A DNA stretch of 64,000 bases from Streptococcus mitis (GTDB taxonomy: Bacteria > Bacillota > Bacilli > Lactobacillales > Streptococcaceae), in assembly GCA_001560895.1 (NCBI GenBank), contig CP014326.1:1872001-1936000 (forward strand), written 5' to 3'. The notes beneath the pieces were generated by a model, which saw only the letters and a list, made by a program, of their open reading frames with translations, was not told the origin of the DNA and made no database searches. Position 1 is the first letter of the stretch. Each line of letters begins with the position of its first letter. This document shows positions 1 through 8,681 of the stretch, piece after piece. Both the position numbers and the translations under genes were made by a program.

Positions 1-22
1 ATTTATACTATTTGTCTCTGTA

Positions 23-403
23 ATGTTTGAAATTCTAAATCGATTTCGATTTGATAGTCTATTCAACTATTTTAAGTCCGTATACTTTACATTCAAACTT
101 CGTCAGTTTTTAACGCAACGTGAAAAATCAGAAAAAGTAACAACGATTGACAATCAGAATATAACTACCTTCAATCCCATAAATAGTAGTTTTAATCACT
201 GTGCACATAAGAGTATCGTAGACATACGAAAAGATGATGTGACGGTTTTCGTCAAAGTCCCTAGAGACCAGCAGGGGCAAAAAATTTTGGCTGACATGAC
301 CTCTCAACTGAAAGAAGAGGTTTCGAGTCAACATCCTGACTACTACTTTTCAGCACCTAATCGGATCCGTAATAAGCTATGGTTAGTTGGTAAAAAACGA
401 TAA
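23..403 (+). CDS. Hypothetical protein of the mobile element
   Basis: I do not recognise this 126-residue protein. The first 40 residues are rich in Phe, Arg and Lys, and the C-terminal half looks like a small folded domain ending in a basic tail. There is no ribosome-binding site before the first ATG, and the frame stays open to the left edge of the window, so the real start may lie outside it. It sits 120 bases before a rolling-circle initiator gene and points the same way, so I infer it belongs to the integrated element. Integrative mobilizable elements of streptococci often carry a TcpA/FtsK-like coupling gene in this position. Whether one lies to the left cannot be seen here. Confidence 0.6.
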   Translation: MFEILNRFRFDSLFNYFKSVYFTFKLRQFLTQREKSEKVTTIDNQNITTFNPINSSFNHCAHKSIVDIRKDDVTVFVKVPRDQQGQKILADMTSQLKEEVSSQHPDYYFSAPNRIRNKLWLVGKKR

Positions 404-450
404 AAAGGGGCTATGGCTTGCGTTAAGCAGTAGCCAGATAGCCCCTTCTA
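404..450. repeat. Strong hairpin between hypothetical gene and replication origin
   Basis: AAGGGGCTAT at the left pairs with ATAGCCCCTT at the right, and inside this GGCT pairs with AGCC. No U-tract follows directly, so it is a poor terminator. It lies about 10 bases before the nick-site hairpin and may be part of the origin, as in pMV158-type origins that carry several adjacent hairpins, or a stop for the upstream transcript. Confidence 0.6.
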
Positions 451-460
451 GCATTTTCCA

Positions 461-495
461 AGATAATTTGGGTTACTACGACCCCCAATTATCCT
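461..495 (+). other. dso: Putative rolling-circle double-strand origin with pMV158-type nick site
   Basis: A hairpin pairs GATAATT (462-468) plus GGG (470-472) with CCC (484-486) plus AATTATC (487-493). Its 11-base loop (473-483) contains TACTACGAC. TACTACG/AC is the nick sequence used by RepB of the pMV158 plasmid family, where it also sits in a hairpin loop. Nicking would fall between 480 and 481. The initiator gene begins 30 bases downstream, which is the expected layout for a double-strand origin. The same site could serve as a transfer origin if the initiator also acts as a relaxase. Confidence 0.82.
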
Positions 496-524
496 ATAAT
501 CAGTAATCAGAAAGGCGTATCAAA

Positions 525-1124
525 ATGACAAAAGAACAACGCTCTAGCAAGTGGACATTCCTTTTTTACAAAGAAAGTGCCCCTGCTGACTACCTTGAAG
601 TTCTTGAAGAACTACACATCCCCTTCGTCCTGAGTCCTTGGCACGATAAGGATATTAATCGACAAACTGGGGAACTGAAAAAATCTCACAAACACGGAGC
701 TTTCTTCTTTGATTCTCTCAAAAGTTATAAACAAGTTTCTGATCTAATCAAGGACAAGTTGAATGGCCCTGCTCATGTAGAAATCGTACAATCACCCAAA
801 GGACTTTTTGACTACTTCATTCATGCCGAAAATAAGGAGAAAACTCAATATGATATAGATGATATTGAAGTTGGATGTGGTTTTAATCTTGATAAATTTC
901 TTGTAGAAAATAACTCACATGATTTCATGCATGAAGTTGTGGATATTATTGAGCAGAATGACTTCACAGAGTTTGAAGAACTCGTCTGGTATGCACGAGC
1001 TAATCACACACCACTTCTTGGACTTATCATTGAGCGTACCTACTTTTTTGCTAAGTATTTGGATTCACGTCGATGCAATCCAATGAGAAACCAAGATAAG
1101 AAGGAGGATAATAAATGCAAGTGA
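525..1124 (+). CDS. rep: Rolling-circle replication initiator, Rep_2 / pMV158 RepB family
   Basis: This 199-residue HUH endonuclease should nick the hairpin-loop site just upstream and start rolling-circle replication of the excised element. The metal-binding HUH motif is visible as His55-Lys-His57, with His40 and Asp42 in the preceding SPWHDKD stretch. The likely catalytic Tyr is Tyr97 in DYFIH. Length and spacing match RepB of pMV158 (about 210 residues). There is no helicase domain, so host PcrA would be needed. The start ATG follows an AAAGG-type ribosome site. The last 10 bases overlap the next gene, so the two are translated together. Similar proteins serve as unconventional relaxases in some streptococcal mobilizable elements, so a role in transfer is possible but unproven. 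Confidence 0.88.
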   Translation: MTKEQRSSKWTFLFYKESAPADYLEVLEELHIPFVLSPWHDKDINRQTGELKKSHKHGAFFFDSLKSYKQVSDLIKDKLNGPAHVEIVQSPKGLFDYFIHAENKEKTQYDIDDIEVGCGFNLDKFLVENNSHDFMHEVVDIIEQNDFTEFEELVWYARANHTPLLGLIIERTYFFAKYLDSRRCNPMRNQDKKEDNKCK

Positions 1125-1378
1125 TTCTTCCTGATGAACAGATTCATCAGATTCAACTATTGCTATCAAACCTTATCCAAAAAGAAATTGAACAGCAAAT
1201 AGAAAAAAATGCTTTAAGTTGTCCCTATTTGAACAAACAACAGACTTGCGACTATTTAGGAATTTCCAACAATACTCTTGATTCATGGATTCAAAGGGGG
1301 CTTCCATCAATCAAAATTGGAAAAACAATTCGATTCCACAAAGACGCTATTGACCGCTGGCTAAACAGTAACAACTAG
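1115..1378 (+). CDS. xis: Excisionase-like DNA-binding protein (HTH_17/MerR-type)
   Basis: This 87-residue protein has a C-terminal winged helix-turn-helix (about residues 38-85). It reads LNKQQTCDYLGISNNTLDSWIQ and then a KIGKTIRFHKDAIDRW wing, the pattern of the excisionase/MerR-like domain. The N-terminal 35 residues look helical. A GGAGG ribosome site lies inside the end of rep, and the genes overlap by 10 bases. Lying just before an integrase, it most likely directs excision and may repress element promoters. Assignment as Xis rests on domain type and position, not on a specific match. Confidence 0.8.
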   Translation: MQVILPDEQIHQIQLLLSNLIQKEIEQQIEKNALSCPYLNKQQTCDYLGISNNTLDSWIQRGLPSIKIGKTIRFHKDAIDRWLNSNN

Positions 1379-1404
1379 AAAAATCAAGATTTTTATTTTA
1401 TAAT
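1376..1404 (+). promoter_or_regulatory. Putative integrase promoter
   Basis: A perfect -10 TATAAT (1399-1404) lies 17 bases after a weak -35 TAGAAA (1376-1381). Transcription would start near 1411, inside the left arm of the inverted repeat that surrounds the integrase start codon. Confidence 0.5.
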
Positions 1405-1405
1405 G

Positions 1406-1448
1406 GTCATGATATTTTCTGGTTCGATATAAAGGAGAATATCATGAC
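1406..1448. repeat. Inverted repeat around the integrase ribosome site and start codon
   Basis: GTCATGATATT (1406-1416) is the exact reverse complement of AATATCATGAC (1438-1448). The 21-base loop holds the AAGGAG ribosome site, and the right arm contains the integrase ATG at 1444. In a transcript reading through from rep-xis the arms could pair and hide the start. A transcript from the promoter at 1376-1404 would lack most of the left arm. Confidence 0.7.
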
Positions 1449-2661
1449 TATCAGTAAGACAAAAAACGGAACTTACCGCTTAAAAGTCTATATACCATTA
1501 GAAGCACGAATGCCTCTTGGTATCGTTAACAATAACTATTATGATAAGAGATTTAAAACAAGAAAGGAGGCACGACAAGCAGAGATAGACCTACTGACGA
1601 AGCTAAACCAAATTGAAGATAACGTCTTTTCGGGACTAGGAAAAGAAGATATTCTTTTCTCGGACTTCTATAATAATATTTGGTGGGAATCCTACAAAGC
1701 AGGACAAACTACATCTACTTCGAAGCCACCAAGCAGGTCAACAATTGCTAATACCAAAACATGTTTTAAAAAGCATATACTACCACTTCTTGGCAACTAT
1801 ACGATTCAATTTTTAAACCAAAATAAACAGGTTATTCTAAATTTGATGACGGCAAAAGCCAACGAATATGCCAACTTCAAAACTTTACGAAGTTACGTTA
1901 TTTCTATTTTTGATTGGGCAGAAGAACTTGAATATATTGAAGCAAATAGAATTGCAAAAACTTTAAGACGAATTAAGGCTGTTAAAAAAATTCAACTTGC
2001 AGAATCAAAACGTGATGAAGATTTATATTTAACTCATGAGCAACTCCAAGAATGGTTCTCAGCTTTTAAAGAAGATTTAGAAAACGATAAAATATCACTC
2101 AAAGATTACGTCCTTTTCTATCTCACTTTTTTCCTTGGAGATAGAAAATCAGAAACATATGCTCTCCAGTGGAAACATATCGACTTTTCAAAATCTCAGA
2201 TTCAGTTAATTCAGGCTTTAGATAGATATGGACAAGTAAAATCTACCAAAGGAAATAAAAAAACTATCTTTTCTATTTCTAGCGACTTGCTTCAACTTCT
2301 AACCTTATGGAAAAAACAACAAAAATATGAACTAGCAAAGTTTGGTATCATCACTAATCCAGAACAATTCATCTTCACTTACATAGATACCAGAGGAAAT
2401 ATCAATAAACCTTTACACTCTGACTATCTCAATAATAAGATGAAAACTATCAGAAAGCGACACCCAGAGCTTACACACGCTACACCACATAAACTACGTC
2501 ATACGGGAGCAACACTCGCTAAACAGGCAGGAATGAGCTTAGAAGCTATTTCCGAAGCTCTAACACATAGCGACACAGGTACAACACAGATTTATGTCAA
2601 TACTTCTAATGTAGTCCCTATGGCAGTCGGTGAATTTGCCTTAAAGTCTCTAAAACAATAA
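1444..2661 (+). CDS. int: Tyrosine recombinase (integrase) of the mobile element
   Basis: This 405-residue site-specific recombinase catalyses integration and excision of the element. The first 50 residues resemble the AP2-like arm-binding domain of Tn916-type integrases (KTKNGTYRLKVY...RFKTRKEA). A SAM-like core-binding domain follows at about 70-170, then the catalytic domain. The active-site set is complete: Arg234 (LGDRKSE), His349 and Arg352 (HKLRH), His375 (LTHSD) and the nucleophile Tyr384 (IYVNT). The ribosome site AAAGGAG lies 7 bases before the ATG. The gene stops about 105 bases from the 3' end of rpsI, as expected for an element integrated there. It appears intact and should be active. 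Confidence 0.93.
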   Translation: MTISKTKNGTYRLKVYIPLEARMPLGIVNNNYYDKRFKTRKEARQAEIDLLTKLNQIEDNVFSGLGKEDILFSDFYNNIWWESYKAGQTTSTSKPPSRSTIANTKTCFKKHILPLLGNYTIQFLNQNKQVILNLMTAKANEYANFKTLRSYVISIFDWAEELEYIEANRIAKTLRRIKAVKKIQLAESKRDEDLYLTHEQLQEWFSAFKEDLENDKISLKDYVLFYLTFFLGDRKSETYALQWKHIDFSKSQIQLIQALDRYGQVKSTKGNKKTIFSISSDLLQLLTLWKKQQKYELAKFGIITNPEQFIFTYIDTRGNINKPLHSDYLNNKMKTIRKRHPELTHATPHKLRHTGATLAKQAGMSLEAISEALTHSDTGTTQIYVNTSNVVPMAVGEFALKSLKQ

Positions 2662-2731
2662 GGTTAAAATAAGGTAAACTTTGAGGTGAACTTTTTCAAA
2701 AAACATAAAAAAAGCACCCCTGAGGTAAACT
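2661..2731. repeat. Short direct repeats (AGGTRAACT), possible integrase arm sites
   Basis: Four copies of AGGTRAACT-like nonamers occur at 2661-2669 (AGGTTAAAA), 2672-2680 (AGGTAAACT), 2684-2692 (AGGTGAACT) and 2723-2731 (AGGTAAACT). The first three are spaced 11-12 bases, about one helical turn. The position between the integrase and rpsI fits arm-type binding sites next to the right attachment site. The exact core site cannot be fixed because the left end of the element is outside the window. Confidence 0.45.
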
Positions 2732-2743
2732 CTTGAGTGCTTT
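2706..2743 (-). terminator. Rho-independent terminator of rplM-rpsI
   Basis: On the minus strand AAAGCACTC pairs with GGGTGCTTT, with an inner GAG/CTC pairing, and a run of T follows. It lies 25 bases after the rpsI stop. It may lie inside the element end, because it also contains the last AGGTAAACT repeat. Confidence 0.85.
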
Positions 2744-2767
2744 GAAACGTTGATATAATCGTATTGA

Positions 2768-3160
2768 TTAACGTTTTGAGAATTGTGATGCTTTACGAGC
2801 TTTCTTAAGACCTGGTTTTTTACGTTCAACTTTACGTGAGTCACGTGTAAGAAGTCCTGCGCGTTTCAATGAATCGCGGAAGTCTGGGTCTACTTGAAGA
2901 AGGGCACGAGCGATACCGTGACGGATAGCTCCTGATTGACCAGCGTATCCACCACCTACAACGTTAACGAAAACGTCGTATGAACCTACAGTTGAAGTAA
3001 CTGCGAATGGTTGGTTGATGACAAGACGAAGGTCAGCGTGTGGGATGTACTCTTCAACATCTTTTTTGTTAACAGTGATTTTACCAGTTCCTGGAACAAG
3101 GCGAACGCGTGCAACAGCGTTTTTACGACGTCCAGTACCTGCATATTGTGCTTGTGACAT
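2768..3160 (-). CDS. rpsI: 30S ribosomal protein S9
   Basis: This 130-residue protein has the S9 core ([36 protein letters not shown]) and the conserved basic tail ending in SQFSKR, which reaches the P-site tRNA. It follows rplM by 18 bases in the usual L13-S9 operon under the L13 leader. The intact ending SQFSKR means that integration of the adjacent element at the 3' end has restored the coding sequence. An att core overlapping these last codons is expected but cannot be confirmed from one side. Confidence 0.97.
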   Translation of the reverse strand: MSQAQYAGTGRRKNAVARVRLVPGTGKITVNKKDVEEYIPHADLRLVINQPFAVTSTVGSYDVFVNVVGGGYAGQSGAIRHGIARALLQVDPDFRDSLKRAGLLTRDSRKVERKKPGLKKARKASQFSKR

Positions 3161-3178
3161 ACTTTATTGTTCCTTTCC

Positions 3179-3625
3179 TTAGATAAGTCCTGAAATATCA
3201 AGAACTTCTGGTTGTTGTGCAGCGTGAGTGTGCTCAGCTCCAACAAATACTTTCAACTTCATACCTTGAGCGCGTCCAAGAGTATTGTGTGGAAGCATAC
3301 CTTTAACTGATTTCTCGATCAAACGTACTGCATTTTTAGAACGAAGTTCACCTGCAGAGATTTGTTTCAATCCACCTGGGTGGTTTGAGTGAGTGTAGTA
3401 GATTTTATCAGTTGCTTTTTTACCAGTCAATTTAACTTTTTCAGCATTGATAACAATTACAAAGTCACCTGTATCAGTGTGTGGTGTAAATGTTGGTTTG
3501 TTTTTTCCGCGAAGTACGCTAGCAACTACTGCAGAAAGACGTCCAAGTGGTACATCAGTTGCGTCAACTACGTACCATTTACGTTCAACTTGGCCTGGTT
3601 TAGCCATAAATGTTGTTTTGTTCAT
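3179..3625 (-). CDS. rplM: 50S ribosomal protein L13
   Basis: This 148-residue protein contains the L13 signatures [16 protein letters not shown], the [15 protein letters not shown] stretch and the [11 protein letters not shown] motif. L13 is an early assembly protein of the large subunit that binds 23S rRNA. It is the first gene of the rplM-rpsI operon. Expression is likely controlled by the structured leader upstream. The start is the ATG preceded by an AGGAGA ribosome site. Confidence 0.97.
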   Translation of the reverse strand: MNKTTFMAKPGQVERKWYVVDATDVPLGRLSAVVASVLRGKNKPTFTPHTDTGDFVIVINAEKVKLTGKKATDKIYYTHSNHPGGLKQISAGELRSKNAVRLIEKSVKGMLPHNTLGRAQGMKLKVFVGAEHTHAAQQPEVLDISGLI

Positions 3626-3639
3626 GATTTCTCCTATAT

Positions 3640-3735
3640 ATAGTTCGATTTTTGTTTACGGTGATGGGTGTTCCTTCCCATCGAAAAGTATTTGGAAGGT
3701 TCCGGGGCCTTTCAAATGGGGTAAACAATACCGCC
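3640..3735 (-). promoter_or_regulatory. L13 leader RNA (ribosomal protein autoregulatory leader)
   Basis: A 95-base leader precedes rplM. On the minus strand it contains a hairpin with GATGGGAAGGAACACCCATC and a second pairing element around AGGCCCCGGAACCTT, flanked by GTTTACC and GTAAAC that can close the structure. This matches the position and style of the Firmicutes L13 leader family, thought to bind free L13. Family assignment is from recall of its layout. Confidence 0.7.
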
Positions 3736-3739
3736 TACT

Positions 3740-3769
3740 ATAATACCAAATTTCACCCCTAAAAGTCAA
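3740..3769 (-). promoter_or_regulatory. Promoter of rplM-rpsI
   Basis: The -35 TTGACT (3764-3769) and -10 TATTAT (3740-3745) are 18 bases apart and sit just upstream of the L13 leader. Confidence 0.75.
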
Positions 3770-3814
3770 TAGATATGAAAAATATTTTTCTGAATTCTAC
3801 TCTTTTTATCTGTA

Positions 3815-3837
3815 GAAAACCTCGCTTTCGCGAGGCT
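3815..3837 (-). terminator. Terminator of the ABC exporter operon
   Basis: On the minus strand CCTCGC-GAAA-GCGAGG forms a stem with a GNRA tetraloop, followed by TTTTC. It lies directly after the permease stop codon. Confidence 0.85.
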
Positions 3838-3840
3838 CTT

Positions 3841-5040
3841 CTATTTATAAGATAAGGCACGTCTAAAGGTTTTCCAAATCCCTAAATCATCCGTTTGAAG
3901 GACTAGGCTGGCATACATGCGTCCGATAAATCCTGTTGCTACCACCGCAAAAATTACTGTAATAGCTAGCGAAATCCATGCTTCTACTCCCCCTGCATAG
4001 CCATTAATGGTTCTAAATGGCATAAAGAAGGTCGAAATAAAGGGAATATAAGAACCAATCTTCAAGATGAGATTGTCACCAGCTGCACCCAGAGCTGTCA
4101 CTCCAAAAAAACCACCCATAATCAAAATCATCAAAGGAGATAAGGCTTTTCCTGCGTCCTCAGGACGAGAAACCATAGAACCTAGGAAGGCTGCTAAAAC
4201 AACGTACATAAAGAGGCTAACCAAGACAAACAATAAGGTGTTGAGCGAGAAAGCCTCTCCTATATGGTTTAAAATACCAGATTGTGCCAAGATTGGTAGG
4301 TCTTTAAAGAGAAGAATGGCAGCAAGTCCACCCACGACGTAAATGCCAATATGGGTCAAAATCACAAGAAGCAGAGCCAGCATGCGAGCGTAGAAATAAT
4401 GACTAGCTCGGATACTAGAGAAGACCACCTCCATAATTTTGGTGCCTTTTTCACTGGCAACTTCCTGAGCCGTCACACCCGCATAGGTAATCAGAATCAT
4501 ATAAAGAAAGAATCCTAAAGCGCCTGCTGCAATTGTTTGAATAAACTTTTTATTTTCCTTGGCTTCATCAATCTTTTCTGTGAATTGAATTGTCTGCGCT
4601 AAGCGTTTTTCCTGCTCTTGAGACAAGGAAGCAGTTGAACGATTAAGCTGATTTTGCAGTTCGTTGAGTGTACCTGTAACTGCAAATTTAATTCCGTTTT
4701 CAAGCGATGTTTCGCCATGATAAACAGCCTTTAAGACACTATCCTCTTGGTCAATGGTCAGATAGCCTTTTAATTTTTCATCTTTAATCGCTTCTTTGGC
4801 ACTTGCTTCGTCTTTATAGTCAAAGTTAACACCATTTACATTCTTCAGTCCTTCTGCTACAGACGGCACTGTTGTCACTACTGCCACTTTATCATTTTTA
4901 GCCATTGAGGAGCCTTGGAGATAAGCAATTCCTCCAGAGATTCCTAAAAAGAGGAACGGCGAAATCACCATAAAGAAGAAACTCCACGATTTGACATGTC
5001 GAAGATAGGTTTCCTTGATTACAACCCACATATTTCTCAT
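3841..5040 (-). CDS. ABC-2 type export permease (NatB-like)
   Basis: This 399-residue membrane protein has one N-terminal helix (about residues 18-40), a large extracellular segment of about 140 residues and five to six helices in the C-terminal half. That is the topology of the NatB/ABC-2 permease family. It overlaps its ATPase partner by four bases (ATGA), so the two form an exporter. The substrate cannot be read from the sequence; family members export sodium, drugs or peptides. The terminator at 3815-3837 ends the operon. Confidence 0.88.
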   Translation of the reverse strand: MRNMWVVIKETYLRHVKSWSFFFMVISPFLFLGISGGIAYLQGSSMAKNDKVAVVTTVPSVAEGLKNVNGVNFDYKDEASAKEAIKDEKLKGYLTIDQEDSVLKAVYHGETSLENGIKFAVTGTLNELQNQLNRSTASLSQEQEKRLAQTIQFTEKIDEAKENKKFIQTIAAGALGFFLYMILITYAGVTAQEVASEKGTKIMEVVFSSIRASHYFYARMLALLLVILTHIGIYVVGGLAAILLFKDLPILAQSGILNHIGEAFSLNTLLFVLVSLFMYVVLAAFLGSMVSRPEDAGKALSPLMILIMGGFFGVTALGAAGDNLILKIGSYIPFISTFFMPFRTINGYAGGVEAWISLAITVIFAVVATGFIGRMYASLVLQTDDLGIWKTFRRALSYK

Positions 5041-5930
5041 ACTTCCACCCCTGATTCTAGTTTAAAGATTTCATCGATTGTTGGCGCTTGCTGGTCAAAA
5101 GTTGCGATATATTGACCTTGAGTCAAGATTGGGAAGAGTTCCCTACCAGCACTTTCATTCTCCAAGATCAATTTCCAACTGCCTTGTTTGGTCAAGCTCA
5201 CCTGTTTGACATGAGGAAGAGTTTCCAATTCTTCCTTGCTTCGTTCACTTGAAACAAAGAGACGCGTTTTCCCGTATTGATTCCGGACATCCTGGACTGG
5301 TCCATGCAAGACCACACGGCCATCTCGAATCATCAGAATATCATCACAAAGTTCCTCGACATTGGTCATGACATGGTCAGAGAAGATAATGGTTGCTCCG
5401 CGCTCTTTTTCTTGAAAAATGACTTGCTTGAGCAATTCTGTATTGACTGGGTCCAAACCACTAAAAGGCTCATCCAAGATAATCAAGTCTGGTTCATGAA
5501 TCAGAGTAATAATGAGCTGAATCTTCTGCTGATTTCCTTTTGACAGACTCTTGATTTTATCAGTCAGCTTCCCTTTCACTTCCAACCTCTTCATCCATTG
5601 AGGGAGTTTTTCCTTGACCTCCTTGCCATCCATACCTTTTAGAGTCGCCAAGTAACGAACTTGCTCAAGGACTGTCAATTTAGGCATGAGACTGCGTTCT
5701 TCAGGCAGATAGCCAATCCGAGCGTAGGTCTCCTGACGAATATCCTGGCCATCCAGACTGATTTCTCCTTGGTATTCTAAAAACTTCAAAATACTGTGGA
5801 AAATCGTTGTCTTCCCAGCACCGTTTTTCCCGACTAATCCCAAAATACGACCTGGTCGCGCTTGAAAGTCAATACCAAACAAAACTTGCTTGGGTCCAAA
5901 ACTTTTCTCTAGACTTCTTACTTCTAGCAT
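5037..5930 (-). CDS. ABC transporter ATP-binding protein (NatA-like)
   Basis: This 297-residue ATPase powers the neighbouring NatB-like permease. The Walker A motif is GKNGAGKTT at residues 34-42. The signature appears as LSKGNQQK and Walker B as LIILDEPFSGLDP. The last 80 residues form the C-terminal extension typical of NatA/DrrA-type export ATPases. It is the first gene of the two-gene operon, with a promoter 28-56 bases upstream. Confidence 0.92.
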   Translation of the reverse strand: MLEVRSLEKSFGPKQVLFGIDFQARPGRILGLVGKNGAGKTTIFHSILKFLEYQGEISLDGQDIRQETYARIGYLPEERSLMPKLTVLEQVRYLATLKGMDGKEVKEKLPQWMKRLEVKGKLTDKIKSLSKGNQQKIQLIITLIHEPDLIILDEPFSGLDPVNTELLKQVIFQEKERGATIIFSDHVMTNVEELCDDILMIRDGRVVLHGPVQDVRNQYGKTRLFVSSERSKEELETLPHVKQVSLTKQGSWKLILENESAGRELFPILTQGQYIATFDQQAPTIDEIFKLESGVEV

Positions 5931-5957
5931 CTTTCACCTCCGAAATTTCTTTCACTC

Positions 5958-5986
5958 ATTATACTCTTTTTTGATAGCCTTTACAA
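5958..5986 (-). promoter_or_regulatory. Promoter of the NatAB-like operon
   Basis: The -35 TTGTAA (5981-5986) and a perfect -10 TATAAT (5958-5963) are 17 bases apart, just upstream of the ATPase gene. Confidence 0.7.
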
Positions 5987-6130
5987 TGATTTCTGTCCGT
6001 TTTTAGAAGATTATTGCTATGTAAAATATAGCTTGGAGCACTTTTAGTGATAAATTCATTATACAGTACAAACTCCAATTTATCTTCTCTGTTCCTCAAC
6101 TGTCCATTTTTGATCCTGAATTGTTATTTA

Positions 6131-6161
6131 AAAAGCAAAAATCCACCCTGGAGGATGGATT
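6131..6161 (-). terminator. Terminator of pheT
   Basis: On the minus strand ATCCATCC pairs with GGGTGGAT and is followed by a T-rich tract. It starts 6 bases after the pheT stop. Confidence 0.8.
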
Positions 6162-6167
6162 GATGAG

Positions 6168-8573
6168 TTAACGCACTTCTGCATTGACTTTTTCTTCAAG
6201 CGATGCTTGGATTTTTTCCATATAGCGTGCGACTTCTTCGTCCGTTAAGCTGTCTTCTGGATTTTGGAAGGTCAAGCTATAAGCCATTGACTTCATACCA
6301 AATCCCAATTTTTCGCCTGAGAAGACGTCAAAGAGTTTGATATCTGTCAAACGTTTCACACCGGCAGCTTGGATAGCATCTACAACTTCTTGGTGAGTCA
6401 CTTCTGCCTTGAGAAGGAGGGCAACGTCACGGCTAACTGCTGGGAATTTCGTGATTTCCACAAATGGAGCAGCTGGTTGAAGGGCAGCTTCGATGACTGA
6501 AAGGTTAAGCTCAGCTACATACGTTTCTGGAATATCGTAGGCCTTAGCAGTGACTGGGTGTACTTGACCAAGGAAACCAAGAACTTGGTCACCAAGTGAA
6601 ATGACTGCTGTACGACCTGGGTGGAGGCTAGCAATTTCAGCTGTAGCTGTATAGGTCACTTCTAGTCCCAAACGAGCAAAGAGGGCTTCAAGGATTCCCT
6701 TAGCATAGAAGAAGTCAACTGGAACTGCTGCCGTTTGGAAGTCTTTTTCTGCAACCAAGCCTGTCAAGGCAAAGGCAAAGCTGTTGATCTCATTTGGAAG
6801 TTCTTCTTTTGGATTACCTGTTTGTTCAAATACTTTTCCAATCTCGTAAAGGGCCAAGTTTTTATTCTTACGAGCAACGTTGTAAGCAACAGTATCAAGG
6901 ATTCCAGAAATCATATTTTGACGGAGTACAGAACGGTCCACGGTCATTGGCCACATGAGTTCCGTGAGGTTACTTGGTTGAGCTGTAAACTCGACTGCCT
7001 TTTCAGGAGTTGTTAGAGCGTAGGTGATAATTTCTGTCAAACCTGCTCCTTCAGCAATGGTACGAACTTGACGGCGGAGTTTTTGTGTCGCAGTCAATTC
7101 ACCAGCTGTACCATCATCTTTTGGAAGGCTGGTTGGCAAGCGGTCATAACCATAGATACGAGCGATTTCTTCAAAGAGGTCTGCTTCGATAGTGATATCC
7201 CAACGACGACGTGGTACGCTAACTGTGAAGCTATCTGCATTGCCAGAAAGGCCAAAGCCAAGACGACGGAAGACGTCTTCTACATCAGCATAAGAAAGTT
7301 CAGTTCCAAGAACACGGTTAACATCGGCAAGAGTTGAAGAAACTTCCACATCATAAGTATCCAGTTCACCCGCTGAAACGATACCTTTACGCACCGTCGC
7401 ACCTGCAAGTTCAGCAATCATGCTAGCTGCCGCATCAAGGGCTTCGTTAACTGTTGCCACGTTGATGCCTTTTTCAAAGCGAGAAGATGATTCTGAACGA
7501 AGGTTGAGGCGACCGCTGGTCTTACGAATTGATTTGCCATTGAAAACAGCAGCTTCAAGGACAACACGACTAGATTTTTCAGAGATTTCTGTTGCTTGAC
7601 CACCCATGACACCGGCAAGGGCTACTGGCTTGTCAGCCACAGTGATGACTAAATCATTTGTTTCCAAGTCACGTTCTTCACCGTCCAAGGTCACTAATTT
7701 TTCATCAGCACGTGCTTCACGCACACGGATGTCATTTCCTTCAAAGGTATCCAAGTCAAAGGCATGCATTGGTTGACCAAAGTAGAGCAGGATATAGTTG
7801 GTCACGTCCACTACGTTATTGATTGGACGGATGCCTTCATTCATAAGAAGGTTTTGCAACCATTGTGGACTTGGTGCGATAGTCACATTGTCCAAGATAC
7901 GGGCCGCATAGTAAGGCGCCTTGTCTGTCTCAATGCCCACAGAAAGAGCATCTGCTGCAGCTTGGTCAGTTTCTGAAAGAGTAAATTCTTTAAAGTTGAC
8001 CGCCTTGTCATAGATGGCTGCAACTTCGTGAGCTACTCCACGCATAGAAAGAGCGTCCGCACGGTTGGGTGTGATAGACAGTTCGATGATTTCATCATCC
8101 AAGTCTAGATATGAGAAGACTTCCTCACCTGGAACGGCATTTTCTGGCAAGATTTGGATGCCATCTGCGAATTCCTTTGGCACAACTGAGTCAGAAATTC
8201 CCAATTCACCAAGTGAACAGATCATCCCAAGTGACTCAAGACCGCGGATTTTCCCTTTTTTGATCTTGTAATTGTCAGCGATGCGAGCTCCTGGAAGAGC
8301 CACCATAACCTTGATGCCAGCACGCACATTTGGGGCACCACAAACGATTTGACGGGCTTCTTCTTCGCCAACGTTAACCTGACAAACATGGAGGTGAGTT
8401 TCTGGCACATCTTCGCAAGACAAGACCTCACCGACGACAATTTTCGAGAGACCGGCAGCAGGTGATTCGACACCTTCTACCTCGATCCCTGTAGTTGACA
8501 TTTTTTCAGCCAACTCTTGTGATGGCACATCAATGTCCACCAATTCTTTTAACCATTTATAAGATACAAGCAT
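6168..8573 (-). CDS. pheT: Phenylalanyl-tRNA synthetase beta subunit
   Basis: This 801-residue subunit pairs with PheS in the alpha2-beta2 enzyme that charges tRNA-Phe. It has the N-terminal tRNA-binding OB domain (about residues 40-155, [23 protein letters not shown]). B3/B4 and B5 domains follow, the editing region lies in the middle, and the C-terminal anticodon-binding domain covers about 710-800 ([16 protein letters not shown]). Length is normal. It lies 108 bases after pheS, and both are governed by the T-box upstream of pheS. From memory pneumococcus has a small acetyltransferase gene between the two, which is absent here. Confidence 0.97.
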   Translation of the reverse strand: MLVSYKWLKELVDIDVPSQELAEKMSTTGIEVEGVESPAAGLSKIVVGEVLSCEDVPETHLHVCQVNVGEEEARQIVCGAPNVRAGIKVMVALPGARIADNYKIKKGKIRGLESLGMICSLGELGISDSVVPKEFADGIQILPENAVPGEEVFSYLDLDDEIIELSITPNRADALSMRGVAHEVAAIYDKAVNFKEFTLSETDQAAADALSVGIETDKAPYYAARILDNVTIAPSPQWLQNLLMNEGIRPINNVVDVTNYILLYFGQPMHAFDLDTFEGNDIRVREARADEKLVTLDGEERDLETNDLVITVADKPVALAGVMGGQATEISEKSSRVVLEAAVFNGKSIRKTSGRLNLRSESSSRFEKGINVATVNEALDAAASMIAELAGATVRKGIVSAGELDTYDVEVSSTLADVNRVLGTELSYADVEDVFRRLGFGLSGNADSFTVSVPRRRWDITIEADLFEEIARIYGYDRLPTSLPKDDGTAGELTATQKLRRQVRTIAEGAGLTEIITYALTTPEKAVEFTAQPSNLTELMWPMTVDRSVLRQNMISGILDTVAYNVARKNKNLALYEIGKVFEQTGNPKEELPNEINSFAFALTGLVAEKDFQTAAVPVDFFYAKGILEALFARLGLEVTYTATAEIASLHPGRTAVISLGDQVLGFLGQVHPVTAKAYDIPETYVAELNLSVIEAALQPAAPFVEITKFPAVSRDVALLLKAEVTHQEVVDAIQAAGVKRLTDIKLFDVFSGEKLGFGMKSMAYSLTFQNPEDSLTDEEVARYMEKIQASLEEKVNAEVR

Positions 8574-8681
8574 AATTCTGATTGTAAGATCCCACCAAGT
8601 AAGACCTTTTCAATTCCTTTCTTTTTCTTCGAGTCAGCCCTTACCATTTACCTGACTAGGACTGTATTACATGTTTCAATC

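Noticed and set aside
1..2750. A complete prophage or large conjugative element
   Set aside because: Only one end is in the window and no structural, lysis or type IV secretion genes are visible here; the size and class of the element cannot be judged.
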